From Aminobacter carboxidus (lineage in GTDB: Bacteria > Pseudomonadota > Alphaproteobacteria > Rhizobiales > Rhizobiaceae), in the NCBI RefSeq assembly GCF_014863355.1, contig NZ_JACZEP010000001.1:1116001-1180000 (forward strand): a stretch of 64,000 nucleotides of DNA. The letters run 5' to 3'. The translations under genes were made by a program, and so were the position numbers. Of the stretch, positions 53,652 through 63,750 are shown piece by piece. Every line of letters starts with the position of its first letter. Positions within the stretch are counted from its first letter, which is position 1. The notes beneath the pieces were generated by a model. The model ran no database searches, was not told where the DNA came from, and worked only from the letters and a program-made list of their open reading frames with translations.

Positions 53652-54050
53652 ATGAAGAATTTCCTTGTCCAGTTTTTCACCTGGTGGAATGGCCAGACCC
53701 TTGGCACGCGTTTTCACACCTGGCGCAATGGCACCAAGGTCGGCCAGGACGAATTCGGCAACACCTACTATGAAGGTGGCAAGGATTCGGAAGGCCGCAC
53801 CCGCCGCTGGGTGATCTACAAGGGCTATTCGGAAGCCTCGCTGATTCCTCCCGGTTGGCACGGCTGGATGCACCATCGCGTCGATGTGGCGCCGCCGAGC
53901 GACAACTATATTCCGCGCGACTGGCAGAAGTCGCACCAGCCGAACCTGACCGGCACCGGCGGCGCTTACCGCCCGAAGGGTTCGGTGCTGGGCAATACGC
54001 ATCGTCCGCAGGTCACCGGCGACTACGACGCCTGGACGCCCGGCGCATAA
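53652..54050 (+). CDS. Complex I accessory subunit NDUFA12 homologue
   Basis: GAGGAT five bases before ATG 53652 gives 132 aa. The family core is GTRFHTWRNGTKVGQDEFGN, then YYEGG, RRWVIYKGYSEASLIPPGWH and GWMHHRVDVAPP, ending TGTGGAYRPKGSVLG. NDUFA12 (also 17.2-kDa subunit) is an accessory protein of NADH:ubiquinone oxidoreductase, kept in alphaproteobacteria and mitochondria. Single gene before DUF2155, a neighbourhood common in rhizobia. Confidence 0.94.
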   Translation: MKNFLVQFFTWWNGQTLGTRFHTWRNGTKVGQDEFGNTYYEGGKDSEGRTRRWVIYKGYSEASLIPPGWHGWMHHRVDVAPPSDNYIPRDWQKSHQPNLTGTGGAYRPKGSVLGNTHRPQVTGDYDAWTPGA

Positions 54051-54185
54051 GACAGCTCAACGGCGCGGACATTTGTCGCCACAATTGGCGGCTAACTCCT
54101 TGCCCATTGGCGTCAGGCGATTAGCCTTGGCGCGTGGGAATCAGCGAGTGGGACACACTCCGGGCGCAACGGCGGTAACGACTGA

Positions 54186-54773
54186 ATGACATTTCCTGGC
54201 CGGAATCCGTCGAGCGGACGATCAAAGGCGAAAGCCCTGCTTGTGGCTGCGGCGCTGTGCGCAGGGATTGGCCAGACGATGGCCCAGGACAGCATCGAGC
54301 AGCTGCCGCTCGACCAGCAGGTCGAACAGGGCGATGATCTTCCGGCCATCGATGTCCAGCCCTTGCCCGGCGAGGCACAACAGGCTCCCGGCGAAGCACA
54401 GCCTGCGCCGAAGGTTGCGGCACCGCCTCAGCGGATCAAGAATGCAGTTGCTGAGTTTGCTGGCATCGACAAGATCACCGGCCGCATCATCACCTTCGAC
54501 GTCTATGTCGACGAGACTGTGCAGTTCGGCGCGCTGCAGGTGACGCCGCGCGTCTGCTACTCCAGACCGGAGAACGAAGAGCCGAAGACGGATTCCTTCG
54601 TCGAAGTCGACGAAATCACGCTCGACCGCAAGATCCGGCGCATCTTCACCGGCTGGATGTTTGCCGAAAGCCCCGGCCTCAACGCCGTCGAGCACGCCGT
54701 CTATGACGTCTGGCTGAAGGCCTGCAAGCAGAAGTCGGACGTTCCCGCGCCGCAAGCTGCCAAGACCAACTGA
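54186..54773 (+). CDS. Exported DUF2155 protein
   Basis: The 195-aa protein has a signal peptide (about 12-34, ending QTMAQ), a proline/glutamine-rich linker with two PGEAQ repeats (about 60-75), and the DUF2155 domain: AEFAGIDKITGRIITFDVYV, FGALQVTPRVCYSRP, IFTGWMFAESPGLNAVEHAVYDVWL, read as three segments. The two conserved cysteines (C in TPRVCYS and LKACK) may form a disulfide in the periplasm. Function unknown, found near complex I or aat genes in alphaproteobacteria. Confidence 0.9.
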   Translation: MTFPGRNPSSGRSKAKALLVAAALCAGIGQTMAQDSIEQLPLDQQVEQGDDLPAIDVQPLPGEAQQAPGEAQPAPKVAAPPQRIKNAVAEFAGIDKITGRIITFDVYVDETVQFGALQVTPRVCYSRPENEEPKTDSFVEVDEITLDRKIRRIFTGWMFAESPGLNAVEHAVYDVWLKACKQKSDVPAPQAAKTN

Positions 54774-54842
54774 TCTTTTTCGGAACCGCATCGGGTCCCT
54801 GACGTTTGGCGTCGTGAACAATGCCAACGGGAGGATCGCGCC

Positions 54843-55220
54843 GTGACCGTCAACCGTGACGAATTGCTCGAGCTCGAACGGGAATTCTGGACCGGCAACC
54901 AGGAGTTCTTCGCCGAAAACGCCGACAGGGAATGCCTTGTCGCGTTCCCGGAAATGGCCGGTGTGATGAGCAATGCCGAACTGGCCGCGACCGCGACCAA
55001 GCCGCATCGCTGGCGCAACCTCGAGATCAAGCTGCAAGGCATCGTCGAACCCGGCAGCGATATCGTCATGCTGACCTATGAGGCCAAGGCGATCCGCGAC
55101 AATGGCGAGCCGTATCAGGCGCTGGTGAGCACCGGCTACGTTCATCGGATGCAGGGCTGGAAGATGATGTTCCATGCCCACACGCCGACCGGCACGGACA
55201 CGGGCAAAGCGAAGAGCTAG
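54843..55220 (+). CDS. SnoaL/NTF2-like (DUF4440-type) protein
   Basis: GTG 54843 with GGGAGGA upstream gives 125 aa. The pattern ELLELEREFWTGNQEFFAEN at the start, AFPEMAGVMSNAELAA, and VSTGYVHRMQGWKMMFHAHT near the end suits an NTF2-like cone fold (DUF4440). Substrate, if any, unknown. It follows DUF2155 by 69 bp. Confidence 0.75.
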   Translation: MTVNRDELLELEREFWTGNQEFFAENADRECLVAFPEMAGVMSNAELAATATKPHRWRNLEIKLQGIVEPGSDIVMLTYEAKAIRDNGEPYQALVSTGYVHRMQGWKMMFHAHTPTGTDTGKAKS

Positions 55221-55229
55221 CAGCGCTGC

Positions 55230-55847
55230 TCAGGGCATGAATGTGGCTTCGCCAACAAGAGCCTTGGCAAGCATCTTCTCGTATTTGTCGCGCGGCACGT
55301 CGACAGCGCCGAAGCGCTTCAGGTGATCGGTGGTGAACTGCGTGTCGAGCAGCAGGAAGCCGCGCTGCTTGAGGCGCTCGACGAGGTGCACGAGGCAGAC
55401 CTTGGAGGCGTCGGTTTCGCGCGAAAACATGCTTTCGCCGAAGAAGGCACGGCCCAGCGAAACGCCATAGAGCCCGCCGACCAGCTCGCCATCGCGCCAG
55501 GCCTCGACCGAGTGGGCGTTGCCGATGCGGTGAAGATGGGTATAGGCCTCGCGGATCGGCGCATTGATCCATGTCGAAAGCCGACCGGCGCGCCGTTCGG
55601 CACACGCGTCGATGACGCCTTCGAAGTCGCTGTCGAAGCGGACCTCGAAATGGCCCTGCCGGATCGTCTTGGCGAGGCTGTGCGGTACGTGGAAGGCGTC
55701 GAAGGGGATGATGCCGCGCGTCTCGGGCCGGACCCAGAAAACTTCCGGATCCGACGCGCTTTCGGCCATGGGAAAGACGCCCGACGCATAGGCCTTCAGA
55801 AGAAGGTCGGTGGGTATGCTGTAGCCGGGCGCATAAGGTCGGGTCAT
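55230..55847 (-). CDS. aat: Leucyl/phenylalanyl-tRNA-protein transferase
   Basis: The 205-aa protein adds Leu or Phe to proteins with N-terminal Arg or Lys, creating N-degrons for ClpAP. Motifs: [50 protein letters not shown] (as two segments), [20 protein letters not shown] and [15 protein letters not shown]. It is the last gene of a minus-strand run accB-accC-aat; a 12-bp gap separates it from accC. Confidence 0.95.
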   Translation of the reverse strand: MTRPYAPGYSIPTDLLLKAYASGVFPMAESASDPEVFWVRPETRGIIPFDAFHVPHSLAKTIRQGHFEVRFDSDFEGVIDACAERRAGRLSTWINAPIREAYTHLHRIGNAHSVEAWRDGELVGGLYGVSLGRAFFGESMFSRETDASKVCLVHLVERLKQRGFLLLDTQFTTDHLKRFGAVDVPRDKYEKMLAKALVGEATFMP

Positions 55848-55859
55848 GCGACCCTCATT

Positions 55860-57203
<1,344 letters not shown>

Positions 57204-57220
57204 GCGCGCAGCCTTCCGGC

Positions 57221-57688
57221 TTACTCGACCACGACGAGCGGCATGCCGTATTCGACAGGCTGCGCGTCTTCGATCAGGATAGCTGTGACCGTGCCGGAGC
57301 GTGGCGCGGGAATCTGGTTCATCGTCTTCATCGCTTCGATGATCAGCAGCGTCTGGCCTTCCTTGACCACCGAGCCGACCTCGATGAAGGGCTTGGCGTC
57401 GGGCGAGGGTGCCAGGTAGGCGGTGCCGACCATCGGCGAAGGCACGGCGTTCTTGGAGATGTCGACGACCGCGGGTGCCGCGACGGCTGCAACCGGGGTC
57501 GAGTTCACCGCTCCAGCAGCTGCCATGACAGGTGCGGCAACCGTGTGCACTGCCTGCGTCTGGCGTGAGACGCGCACCTTGAGGTCGCCGAGCTCGACTT
57601 CGATCTCGGTCAGGTTGGTGTCGTTCAGAATTCCTGCGAGATCGCGGACGAGCTGCTGATCAACACCGTCGGTCTTCTTCGTCGCCAT
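57221..57688 (-). CDS. accB: Biotin carboxyl carrier protein of acetyl-CoA carboxylase
   Basis: The 155-aa protein has an N-terminal helical part ([20 protein letters not shown]), an Ala/Val-rich linker and a C-terminal biotinyl domain (about 80-155) with [20 protein letters not shown] and the biotin lysine in [11 protein letters not shown]. The canonical EAMKM reads EAMKT, a common alphaproteobacterial variation. It precedes accC in the operon and follows aroQ by 29 bp. Confidence 0.96.
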   Translation of the reverse strand: MATKKTDGVDQQLVRDLAGILNDTNLTEIEVELGDLKVRVSRQTQAVHTVAAPVMAAAGAVNSTPVAAVAAPAVVDISKNAVPSPMVGTAYLAPSPDAKPFIEVGSVVKEGQTLLIIEAMKTMNQIPAPRSGTVTAILIEDAQPVEYGMPLVVVE

Positions 57689-57717
57689 GTTTAAGCCTTT
57701 TCTCTTCCTGTTTCCGG

Positions 57718-58152
57718 TCAGAGCCGGGCGGCCAGCGCCTGAAGCGCCAGCGTGTATCCCAGCGGCCCGAAGCCGCAGATCATGCCCACGGCCACCGGAG
57801 CCACCATGGATTTATGGCGGAACGGTTCGCGGGCGTGGATGTTGGAAAGGTGCACCTCGGCGACCGGCAACGGCGAGACGGCACGAATGGCGTCCTGCAG
57901 CGCGATCGAGGTGTGGGTGTAGGCGCCTGCATTCAAGACGATGCCGGCGGCTTTCTCGCCGGCCTCGTGGATCCAGTCGACCAGTACGCCCTCGTGGTTC
58001 GATTGGCGGAAATCGACTGCAAGGCCAAGCGAGGCGGCTGCCGCATGGCAGTCGGCTTCGATGTCGGCCAGGGTCTTGCCGCCATAAATCCCGGGCTCGC
58101 GTTTGCCCAGCATATTAAGGTTCGGACCGTTGAGGACGAAAACCGTTTTCAA
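57718..58152 (-). CDS. aroQ: Type II 3-dehydroquinate dehydratase
   Basis: The 144-aa enzyme makes 3-dehydroshikimate in the shikimate pathway. Motifs: [20 protein letters not shown] (catalytic Arg/Tyr loop), [31 protein letters not shown] (NAGAYTHTS) and [17 protein letters not shown] (catalytic His). It begins the aroQ-accB-accC-aat run on the minus strand; a terminator-like hairpin lies upstream after the DsbA gene. Confidence 0.95.
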   Translation of the reverse strand: MKTVFVLNGPNLNMLGKREPGIYGGKTLADIEADCHAAAASLGLAVDFRQSNHEGVLVDWIHEAGEKAAGIVLNAGAYTHTSIALQDAIRAVSPLPVAEVHLSNIHAREPFRHKSMVAPVAVGMICGFGPLGYTLALQALAARL

Positions 58153-58229
58153 TCTACAGACCTTTCCACCCGCCAGATCCTCTCTGGCGCGGCGGACCCT
58201 CTATAATCGGCATAAGCCGTCGCGGAAAG

Positions 58230-58251
58230 AGCGCAAGCGACTTCTTGCGCT
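58230..58251 (-). terminator. Hairpin terminator after the DsbA gene
   Basis: On the minus strand AGCGCAAG pairs with CTTGCGCT over a 6-nt loop and is followed by CTTTCC. It lies 33 bp after the DsbA stop codon, before aroQ. The T tract is weak. Confidence 0.5.
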
Positions 58252-58283
58252 GTCCACAACGGCTCGCGCTGAACAATCCTTGT

Positions 58284-59102
58284 TCAGCAGGTGGAATTTG
58301 CCTGGCAAGCGGCGGCCGCGGCGATCTTTTCTGCCAACACATCCTGGCCGAGCGCGCCGAAGACGACCTCGTTGCCGACGACATAGGACGGCGTGCCGGA
58401 GATCTGCAGCTTGTTGGCAAGTTCGTAGGTGCGGTTGAAGGCCTCGCCGATCTCGGGATCCTTCATCGCTTCGCGCAGCTTGGCTTCGTCAGCGCCGAGA
58501 TCGACGGCGAGCTTGATGGCGTTGTCTTCGCTGGCGCGGCCTTCGCCGCCGATCAGCTTGTCGTGGAACTCGCCGTACTTCTCCGGCATCAGGTTGCGGA
58601 ACGCCATCGACACGACATGAGCCTTTTGCGAATCCGGTCCGAGGATCGGGAACTCCTTGAGCACGAAGCGCAGGTCGGGATTGGTCTTGACGAGCGCGTT
58701 CATGTCGGTCTGGGCGCGTTTGCAGTAGCCGCAATTGTAGTCGTAGAACTCGACGATGGTGACCTTGCCGTCAGGGTTGCCGACGATGCCATCGTATTTC
58801 GAGTTGAAGATCTCGTCCTTGCTCTGCTTGATCACGTCGAGGCTGGCGATGCGCTGCTCTTCCTTCTGCTTGGCTTCCAGCGCGCCCTGCATTTCGAGAA
58901 GCAGCTCGGGATTGTTGAGCAGGTAGTCGCGCACGATCGTCTCGACCTGCTTCTTGTCGAGACTACCAGTGGCGGACACGGATGGCTGGGCAGCGGCGGT
59001 TTCGGCATGAGCGGCGTTTGGTGACCCCGCGAGGTAGCCGAAGGCCAGCATGGCGAAGGCGACAGCGATGCCCGTCGTGCCGAGAAGAAGTGCTTTTTTC
59101 AT
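58284..59102 (-). CDS. DsbA-family thiol-disulfide oxidoreductase
   Basis: The 272-aa protein has a signal peptide (about 1-33, ending AHAE), an N-terminal helical segment (Com1/ScsC-like, LDKKQVETIVRDYLLNNPEL) and a thioredoxin fold with active site CGYC in YDYNCGYCKRAQ (about 126) and cis-proline in SGTPSYVVG. It introduces or shuffles disulfides in periplasmic proteins. The final CQANSTC adds two extra cysteines. An M48 peptidase gene lies upstream on the same strand, beyond a palindromic repeat. Confidence 0.92.
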   Translation of the reverse strand: MKKALLLGTTGIAVAFAMLAFGYLAGSPNAAHAETAAAQPSVSATGSLDKKQVETIVRDYLLNNPELLLEMQGALEAKQKEEQRIASLDVIKQSKDEIFNSKYDGIVGNPDGKVTIVEFYDYNCGYCKRAQTDMNALVKTNPDLRFVLKEFPILGPDSQKAHVVSMAFRNLMPEKYGEFHDKLIGGEGRASEDNAIKLAVDLGADEAKLREAMKDPEIGEAFNRTYELANKLQISGTPSYVVGNEVVFGALGQDVLAEKIAAAAACQANSTC

Positions 59103-59128
59103 GGTTCTAAACTCCAGCCTTGGGGCTT

Positions 59129-59170
59129 ATGCATGACCCCGAAAATGAAACGATTTTCGGGGTCATGCAT
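59129..59170. repeat. Perfect palindromic repeat with 18-bp arms
   Basis: ATGCATGACCCCGAAAAT and ATTTTCGGGGTCATGCAT enclose loop GAAACG. A diverged relative is at 40913-40956. It lies between the M48 peptidase and the DsbA gene. Confidence 0.85.
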
Positions 59171-59248
59171 CAGGTTTAAAGTTTCACAGTGTCCTTGCGC
59201 GCCCAGGGGTCGCGCGGCGCTGTGTGTCGCTGTCCACCGAAAGAAGGT

Positions 59249-60709
59249 TCACTTCTTTTTCTTGCTCGGCGCTTTGTAGTTGATGATGTCCTGCGCGCGC
59301 ACCCAGCCCGGCGAACCGCGCTGAAGTTTCTGCTGTGCCCGCATCGCAAAGATTTTGGCGTCCTGGTAGGCACCGCTGTAATAATGGCCGTCGGCGGTGG
59401 CAAGGTCGGCATCGGCGACGTCGCCGAGCATGCCGTAGGCCTGGGCGAGATAGCGGTAGCCAGAGGCGTTCTCGCGGTCGCGGTCGAGGCCCTTGCGGAT
59501 TTCAACGACGGCCTTTTTGAGCGCGTCGGGCGTTCCGACCGCAAGGTAGGTCTGGCCAAGCGCGATCGGCAGGATGCCTGACTTCGCCGTATCGAGCCGG
59601 ACTGCCGTGGTATAGGCTTCCGCTGCGGCCGCGGGCTTGTTCGACTTCATCAGGATGTCGCCGCGCAACTCGTGGAAATAGGCGTTCTTGGGCTGCGACT
59701 TGATCAGCGCATCGGTCTTGGTCAGCGCCGAACGCAGGTCGCCGAACAGATAGGTCGACTGGGCGTCGCCATAATGCGAGGCAAGCCCGTCGGTGCCGCG
59801 CAGCAGGCGCGAGGCGGCTGCTTGGCCCTGAGTGTAGGCGGCGATCTTCACCCGCATCATATCGTGGCGCTGCTGCAGTGCCTCGGAGTCCTTTTTGTCG
59901 AAAAACGGGCTCTCGCGCGCCAGCGTCTCAAGATTGGCGATGCGGTCGCGCGGCATCGGGTGGCTGACCTGGTAGGGATCGACCCTGGCACCCGACAGCG
60001 ACAGTGCGGTCTGGAAGCGCTGGAAGGTCTTCAGCATGCCCTGAGCCGACTGGCCGGTGGCGTTGAGATAGGTCATCGCCGAACGGTCGGCGGTGGTCTC
60101 TTCCGAGCGCTGGTAGCCGAGAAGGCTGCGCCGCGCCATTTCGGAACCACCGGCAACGACGCCTGCGCCTGCCGCACCAAGGCCGCTGGTGTCGGTGGCG
60201 GCACCAGCCACCATCGCGCCGGCACCGAGCAGGGCGGCGACGATGGCCATGGTCTGGGCGCGCGCCAGCTGGTCGCGCAGGCGCTCCTGGTGGCCGCCGG
60301 CAATGTGGCCGGCTTCATGGGCGATGACGCCGATGATCTCGTTCGGCGTTTCGGCGGTCATCAGCGCGCCGGTGTTGATGAACATGCGCCGGCCGGCAAC
60401 GAAGGCATTGAACGCCGGGTCGTTGACGAGGATGATGTTGATGTTCGAATTGGCGAGCCCGGCAGCCTTGAGGATCGGCCGGGCGTAGTCGCGCACCAGG
60501 GCTTCGATCTCGGCGTCGCGCACGATCGGCACGTTCTGCGCATGGGCAGCACCGGTCGAGCCGAGCGCAAGCCCGGCCGACAAAGCAAGTGCGGTGACCG
60601 CGCGCGTTGACCTTGCGATGAAACGCGAAAGACTTGTGATGCTCTGCATGGCGGGGAACACTCGTAAACGAGCCATCGGGCTGTGAAAAGGCTGGTTCAA
60701 AAAACTCAT
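59249..60709 (-). CDS. M48-family zinc metallopeptidase with TPR domain (BepA-like)
   Basis: About 486 aa from ATG 60709; an internal ATG at 60649 would give a tidier signal peptide (core ALALSAGLALGSTGAAHA). The zinc site is GVIAHEAGHIAGGH (HExxH), with the distal ligand in the ETTAD segment. A C-terminal TPR region (about 330-470) resembles BepA, the periplasmic protease-chaperone of outer-membrane protein assembly. It is upstream of the DsbA gene on the same strand, separated by a palindrome, and divergent from an aminotransferase. Confidence 0.9.
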   Translation of the reverse strand: MSFLNQPFHSPMARLRVFPAMQSITSLSRFIARSTRAVTALALSAGLALGSTGAAHAQNVPIVRDAEIEALVRDYARPILKAAGLANSNINIILVNDPAFNAFVAGRRMFINTGALMTAETPNEIIGVIAHEAGHIAGGHQERLRDQLARAQTMAIVAALLGAGAMVAGAATDTSGLGAAGAGVVAGGSEMARRSLLGYQRSEETTADRSAMTYLNATGQSAQGMLKTFQRFQTALSLSGARVDPYQVSHPMPRDRIANLETLARESPFFDKKDSEALQQRHDMMRVKIAAYTQGQAAASRLLRGTDGLASHYGDAQSTYLFGDLRSALTKTDALIKSQPKNAYFHELRGDILMKSNKPAAAAEAYTTAVRLDTAKSGILPIALGQTYLAVGTPDALKKAVVEIRKGLDRDRENASGYRYLAQAYGMLGDVADADLATADGHYYSGAYQDAKIFAMRAQQKLQRGSPGWVRAQDIINYKAPSKKKK

Positions 60710-60785
60710 CAACTTGTGATCCCCATATCAATCAGGCATTTGTGCGGCACATTGCCTGGCGGGCGACAGTAGAAAGTAGACGAAA

Positions 60786-61934
60786 ATGGCGGTTGCGATT
60801 TCACGGCGCGGCGAGGTGGAACCCTTCCATGCGATGGACATCCTGGCCGAAGCCAACAGGCTCAAGGCCTTGGGCGCGCCGGTCATTTCGATGGCCGTCG
60901 GCCAGCCTTCCGATCCAGCACCGCAGCGGGTGCGGGATGCCGCTGCCGCTGCGCTCAAGCTTGGCCGCATCGGCTACACGGATGCGCTCGGGCTGTTTGA
61001 CCTGCGTAAGGCGATATCGGCCCATTACGCCGAGCACTACCGCATCGACGTGCCGGTTTCGCGAATCGCCGTTACCACCGGCTCGTCGGCGGCTTTCAAT
61101 CTCGCGTTCCTCGCGATGTTCGACGCTGGCGACCGCGTGGCGATCGCAGCCCCCGGTTATCCTGCCTACCGCAACATCATGGGCGCGCTCGGCCTTGACG
61201 TGGTCGAGATCGAATTGGAGGGCGCTGCCTATCTGCATGCCGAGCACCTGCGCGCCGCGCATGCGCAAAAACCGCTGAAAGGTGTGCTGTTTGCCAGTCC
61301 CGCCAACCCGACCGGTGCCGTCGTGCCGGCGGCCGACCTCAAGGCGCTTGTCGATACCGCCCGCGAACTCGGCATCGCGGTGATTTCGGACGAAATCTAC
61401 CACCGGCTGGCTTATGGCGCGCCCGACGTGACGGCGCTCGCCTATGACACTGACGTCACCGTCATCAACTCGTTTTCCAAATATTACTGCATGACCGGTT
61501 GGCGCATCGGCTGGATGGTGCTGCCGGAGCGGCTGGTGCGCCCGGTCGAGCGCATCGCGCAATCGCTCTACATCTCGGCGCCGGAACTGTCGCAGGTCGC
61601 GGCCATCGAGGCGTTCAATGTCGGCGATGAGCTCGAGGTCATCAAGGCACGCTACGCCTGGAACCGCGAGTTGCTGGCCAAGAGGCTGCCGGAGCTGGGC
61701 TTCAACTTCGCAGCTCCCATGGACGGTGCCTTCTATGCGTTCTGCAACGTGTCGCGGCTGACCAATGACAGCATGGAGTTCGCCAGCCGCATGCTGGCCG
61801 AAGCCCATGTCGCGGCGACGCCGGGCAGGGATTTTGACCCGCTCGCAGGCCACCGCTACATGCGATTCTCCTATGCCGGCAGCCACGACGAAATGATCGA
61901 GGCCATGGACCGGCTGGAGCGCTGGCTGCGCTGA
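60786..61934 (+). CDS. PLP-dependent aminotransferase (class I/II)
   Basis: The 382-aa fold-type I enzyme has SMAVGQPSDPAPQRV near residue 35, the PLP-contact VTTGSSAAFNLAF, ASPANPTGAVV (NPTG loop), SDEIYHRL and the PLP lysine in NSFSKYYCMTGWRIGWM (about 237). The substrate is unclear; the group includes aspartate and aromatic aminotransferases. Single gene, divergent from the M48 peptidase. Confidence 0.9.
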   Translation: MAVAISRRGEVEPFHAMDILAEANRLKALGAPVISMAVGQPSDPAPQRVRDAAAAALKLGRIGYTDALGLFDLRKAISAHYAEHYRIDVPVSRIAVTTGSSAAFNLAFLAMFDAGDRVAIAAPGYPAYRNIMGALGLDVVEIELEGAAYLHAEHLRAAHAQKPLKGVLFASPANPTGAVVPAADLKALVDTARELGIAVISDEIYHRLAYGAPDVTALAYDTDVTVINSFSKYYCMTGWRIGWMVLPERLVRPVERIAQSLYISAPELSQVAAIEAFNVGDELEVIKARYAWNRELLAKRLPELGFNFAAPMDGAFYAFCNVSRLTNDSMEFASRMLAEAHVAATPGRDFDPLAGHRYMRFSYAGSHDEMIEAMDRLERWLR

Positions 61935-61941
61935 AATGCAA

Positions 61942-61970
61942 CCGCCCCGTCGGTCGTACCGACGGGGCGG
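61942..61970. terminator. Perfect GC-rich hairpin between convergent genes
   Basis: CCGCCCCGTCGGT pairs with ACCGACGGGGCGG over 13 bp, loop CGT, 7 bp after the aminotransferase stop. No T run on either strand, so it may be a weak bidirectional terminator. Confidence 0.5.
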
Positions 61971-62063
61971 ACAGGGGCAAAGGGGAGGATGGGCTTTGCC
62001 GCCTGAGCGCCGGAATGCCGTTACCCCCACAGAACGCATTCCGACAGGAGTACTAAGGAGCGG

Positions 62064-63740
62064 TCAGGGACCAAGCACCGCTGCGACCGCCTTGCCGGCA
62101 TCGAGCAGGCCGGCGCCGAAATAATACGTCTTGCCCTTCGCCGGTTCGTTGTCGGCGTTCATCGGATCGGGTGTGAGCGGCGTTGCCCCCGGCTTCACCG
62201 CGGCGTTCTGGTCGCAGGCGGCGATGAGGTTGGCCTTGGACGCCATGCCGTCGAGCTTGGCTATGGGGCCATGTCTTGCCTTGTGGGCACGCGCTGTCAG
62301 CGCGGCGACGCCTGCTACAAGAGCAGCCGCGCCGGAGGTTCCGCCAAAGGTGGTGTAGTAGCCGCCGCCGATACCCTGGTTGTCGAGTGGCGGCAGGATC
62401 GACGAGTAGGGATCGGAGCCGCCGGCATAGCCGAACGTGCCGGGCAGGTCGGTGGTCAGCAGCGAGAAATGGCTGTGCGGGATCACCTTGCCCTTGCCCG
62501 GATGGTAGTGGTGCTGGTCGACCATCGGGTCGGTGCGGTCGACGCGCAACTGGTGGCGGGTGTAGATCTCGAAATCGTCGGAAGGCGCCACGAGCGTCAG
62601 CTTGGCGCCGTAGTTGCTGTAGCCCGAGCGGTAGCCATTCGGCGTAACGGCTCCAACCGCGATCACACCGTTGTTGGCGGCAGCAAGGCTGGCGGGGTAA
62701 ATCATCTGGCTTTCGCCGTCGTTGCCGGCCGCGCAGACGACCGGCACTTTGCGGCTGATGGCGACGATGAGCTTGGCCAGGATGTTCCAGGCAACTTCGC
62801 GATTGCCGGTCTTGCCGACCGCATGCGGCCTGAGCTCGCTTGCCGGCGGCGTCGCCTCCTCGAGACGGGCGAAGAGGTCGGCACGCTCCCAGTTTGCCCG
62901 GTCGTCGAGGTCTTGCGACAATTCGGGCTTGGCGTTGAGGACGCTGCGCGCGGGATCCGGGATGCCGCGTGGCAGCAGGATCACGTCGGCGCCATTGGCA
63001 AAGGCATAAAGGAACGCCGCGATGAATTGGTCTGGCTGCTGCTCGAAGCCGGTCCTGATCGAGATCAGCCGCGACAGCGGGTCGACGCCGAAATAGGGCA
63101 GCGTGTTGCGGTTCGGGTTTGGCACGGCACTGCCATCGTCGGCGATCAGCACGTCGGGCAGGGCAATGGCAGGGTTGGGCGCAACGGTTGCGGCAGGCTC
63201 TCCGACGACCAGGCCCGCGACGGCCGTGCCGTGGCTGCCAAAGGTCTCGTCGCCCTCGATCAGCGTGTGCAGGACGCCTTCGGAGGCCACGAGTTCTGTA
63301 ATCAGGCTGCCAAGATAGGCCGTTTCGGGGCCGGTCAGGTTGAGCGTGCCCAGTCCTGCTGTGGACAGTCCGCTGAAGAAGGCGGCCTTGACCTCCGGGT
63401 CGTAGGGGCTCGCGGCAGGCGCCGCGACGTATTTGGCGCCATAGGGATGGCTCACCAGGTCGATGGACTTCACCGCGTCGAGCCGGCTCTTGAGGTTGGG
63501 ATGGCTACGACTGACGCCGACGTCGATCAAGGCGACAGTTGCGGGCGTTGTCGCTGCCGGGAACGCCTCGGTGATCGTGTCCCAGACGGTGCCGTTGATG
63601 GTGGGTGACGAAAGATCGGTCTCGCCGCCCGGTGTCAGCGGCCCGAAGGTGGCGTCGATCACGCCAAGGGCCGTAAGGTGCCAGAGGTAGTAATAGGACT
63701 GTGGTGGCTGGAAGGAAAATTGCTGGTTGCCGTTTGCCAT
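62064..63740 (-). CDS. S8 (subtilisin-like) serine peptidase
   Basis: GAGGGGGC five bases before ATG 63740 gives 558 aa; longer frames upstream are non-coding. The catalytic triad is complete: Asp in VALIDVGVSRSHPN, His in FGSHGTAVAGLV and Ser in FGGTSGAAALVAG, with the oxyanion Asn in VCAAGNDGES. The Asp motif reads DVG instead of DTG/DSG. No signal peptide is seen; the chain begins MANGNQQFSFQPPQ. The C-terminal 60 residues follow the barrel without a known domain. It is 10 bp downstream of the PAP2-like gene, so the two form an operon. Confidence 0.88.
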   Translation of the reverse strand: MANGNQQFSFQPPQSYYYLWHLTALGVIDATFGPLTPGGETDLSSPTINGTVWDTITEAFPAATTPATVALIDVGVSRSHPNLKSRLDAVKSIDLVSHPYGAKYVAAPAASPYDPEVKAAFFSGLSTAGLGTLNLTGPETAYLGSLITELVASEGVLHTLIEGDETFGSHGTAVAGLVVGEPAATVAPNPAIALPDVLIADDGSAVPNPNRNTLPYFGVDPLSRLISIRTGFEQQPDQFIAAFLYAFANGADVILLPRGIPDPARSVLNAKPELSQDLDDRANWERADLFARLEEATPPASELRPHAVGKTGNREVAWNILAKLIVAISRKVPVVCAAGNDGESQMIYPASLAAANNGVIAVGAVTPNGYRSGYSNYGAKLTLVAPSDDFEIYTRHQLRVDRTDPMVDQHHYHPGKGKVIPHSHFSLLTTDLPGTFGYAGGSDPYSSILPPLDNQGIGGGYYTTFGGTSGAAALVAGVAALTARAHKARHGPIAKLDGMASKANLIAACDQNAAVKPGATPLTPDPMNADNEPAKGKTYYFGAGLLDAGKAVAAVLGP

Positions 63741-63750
63741 GATCGCCCCC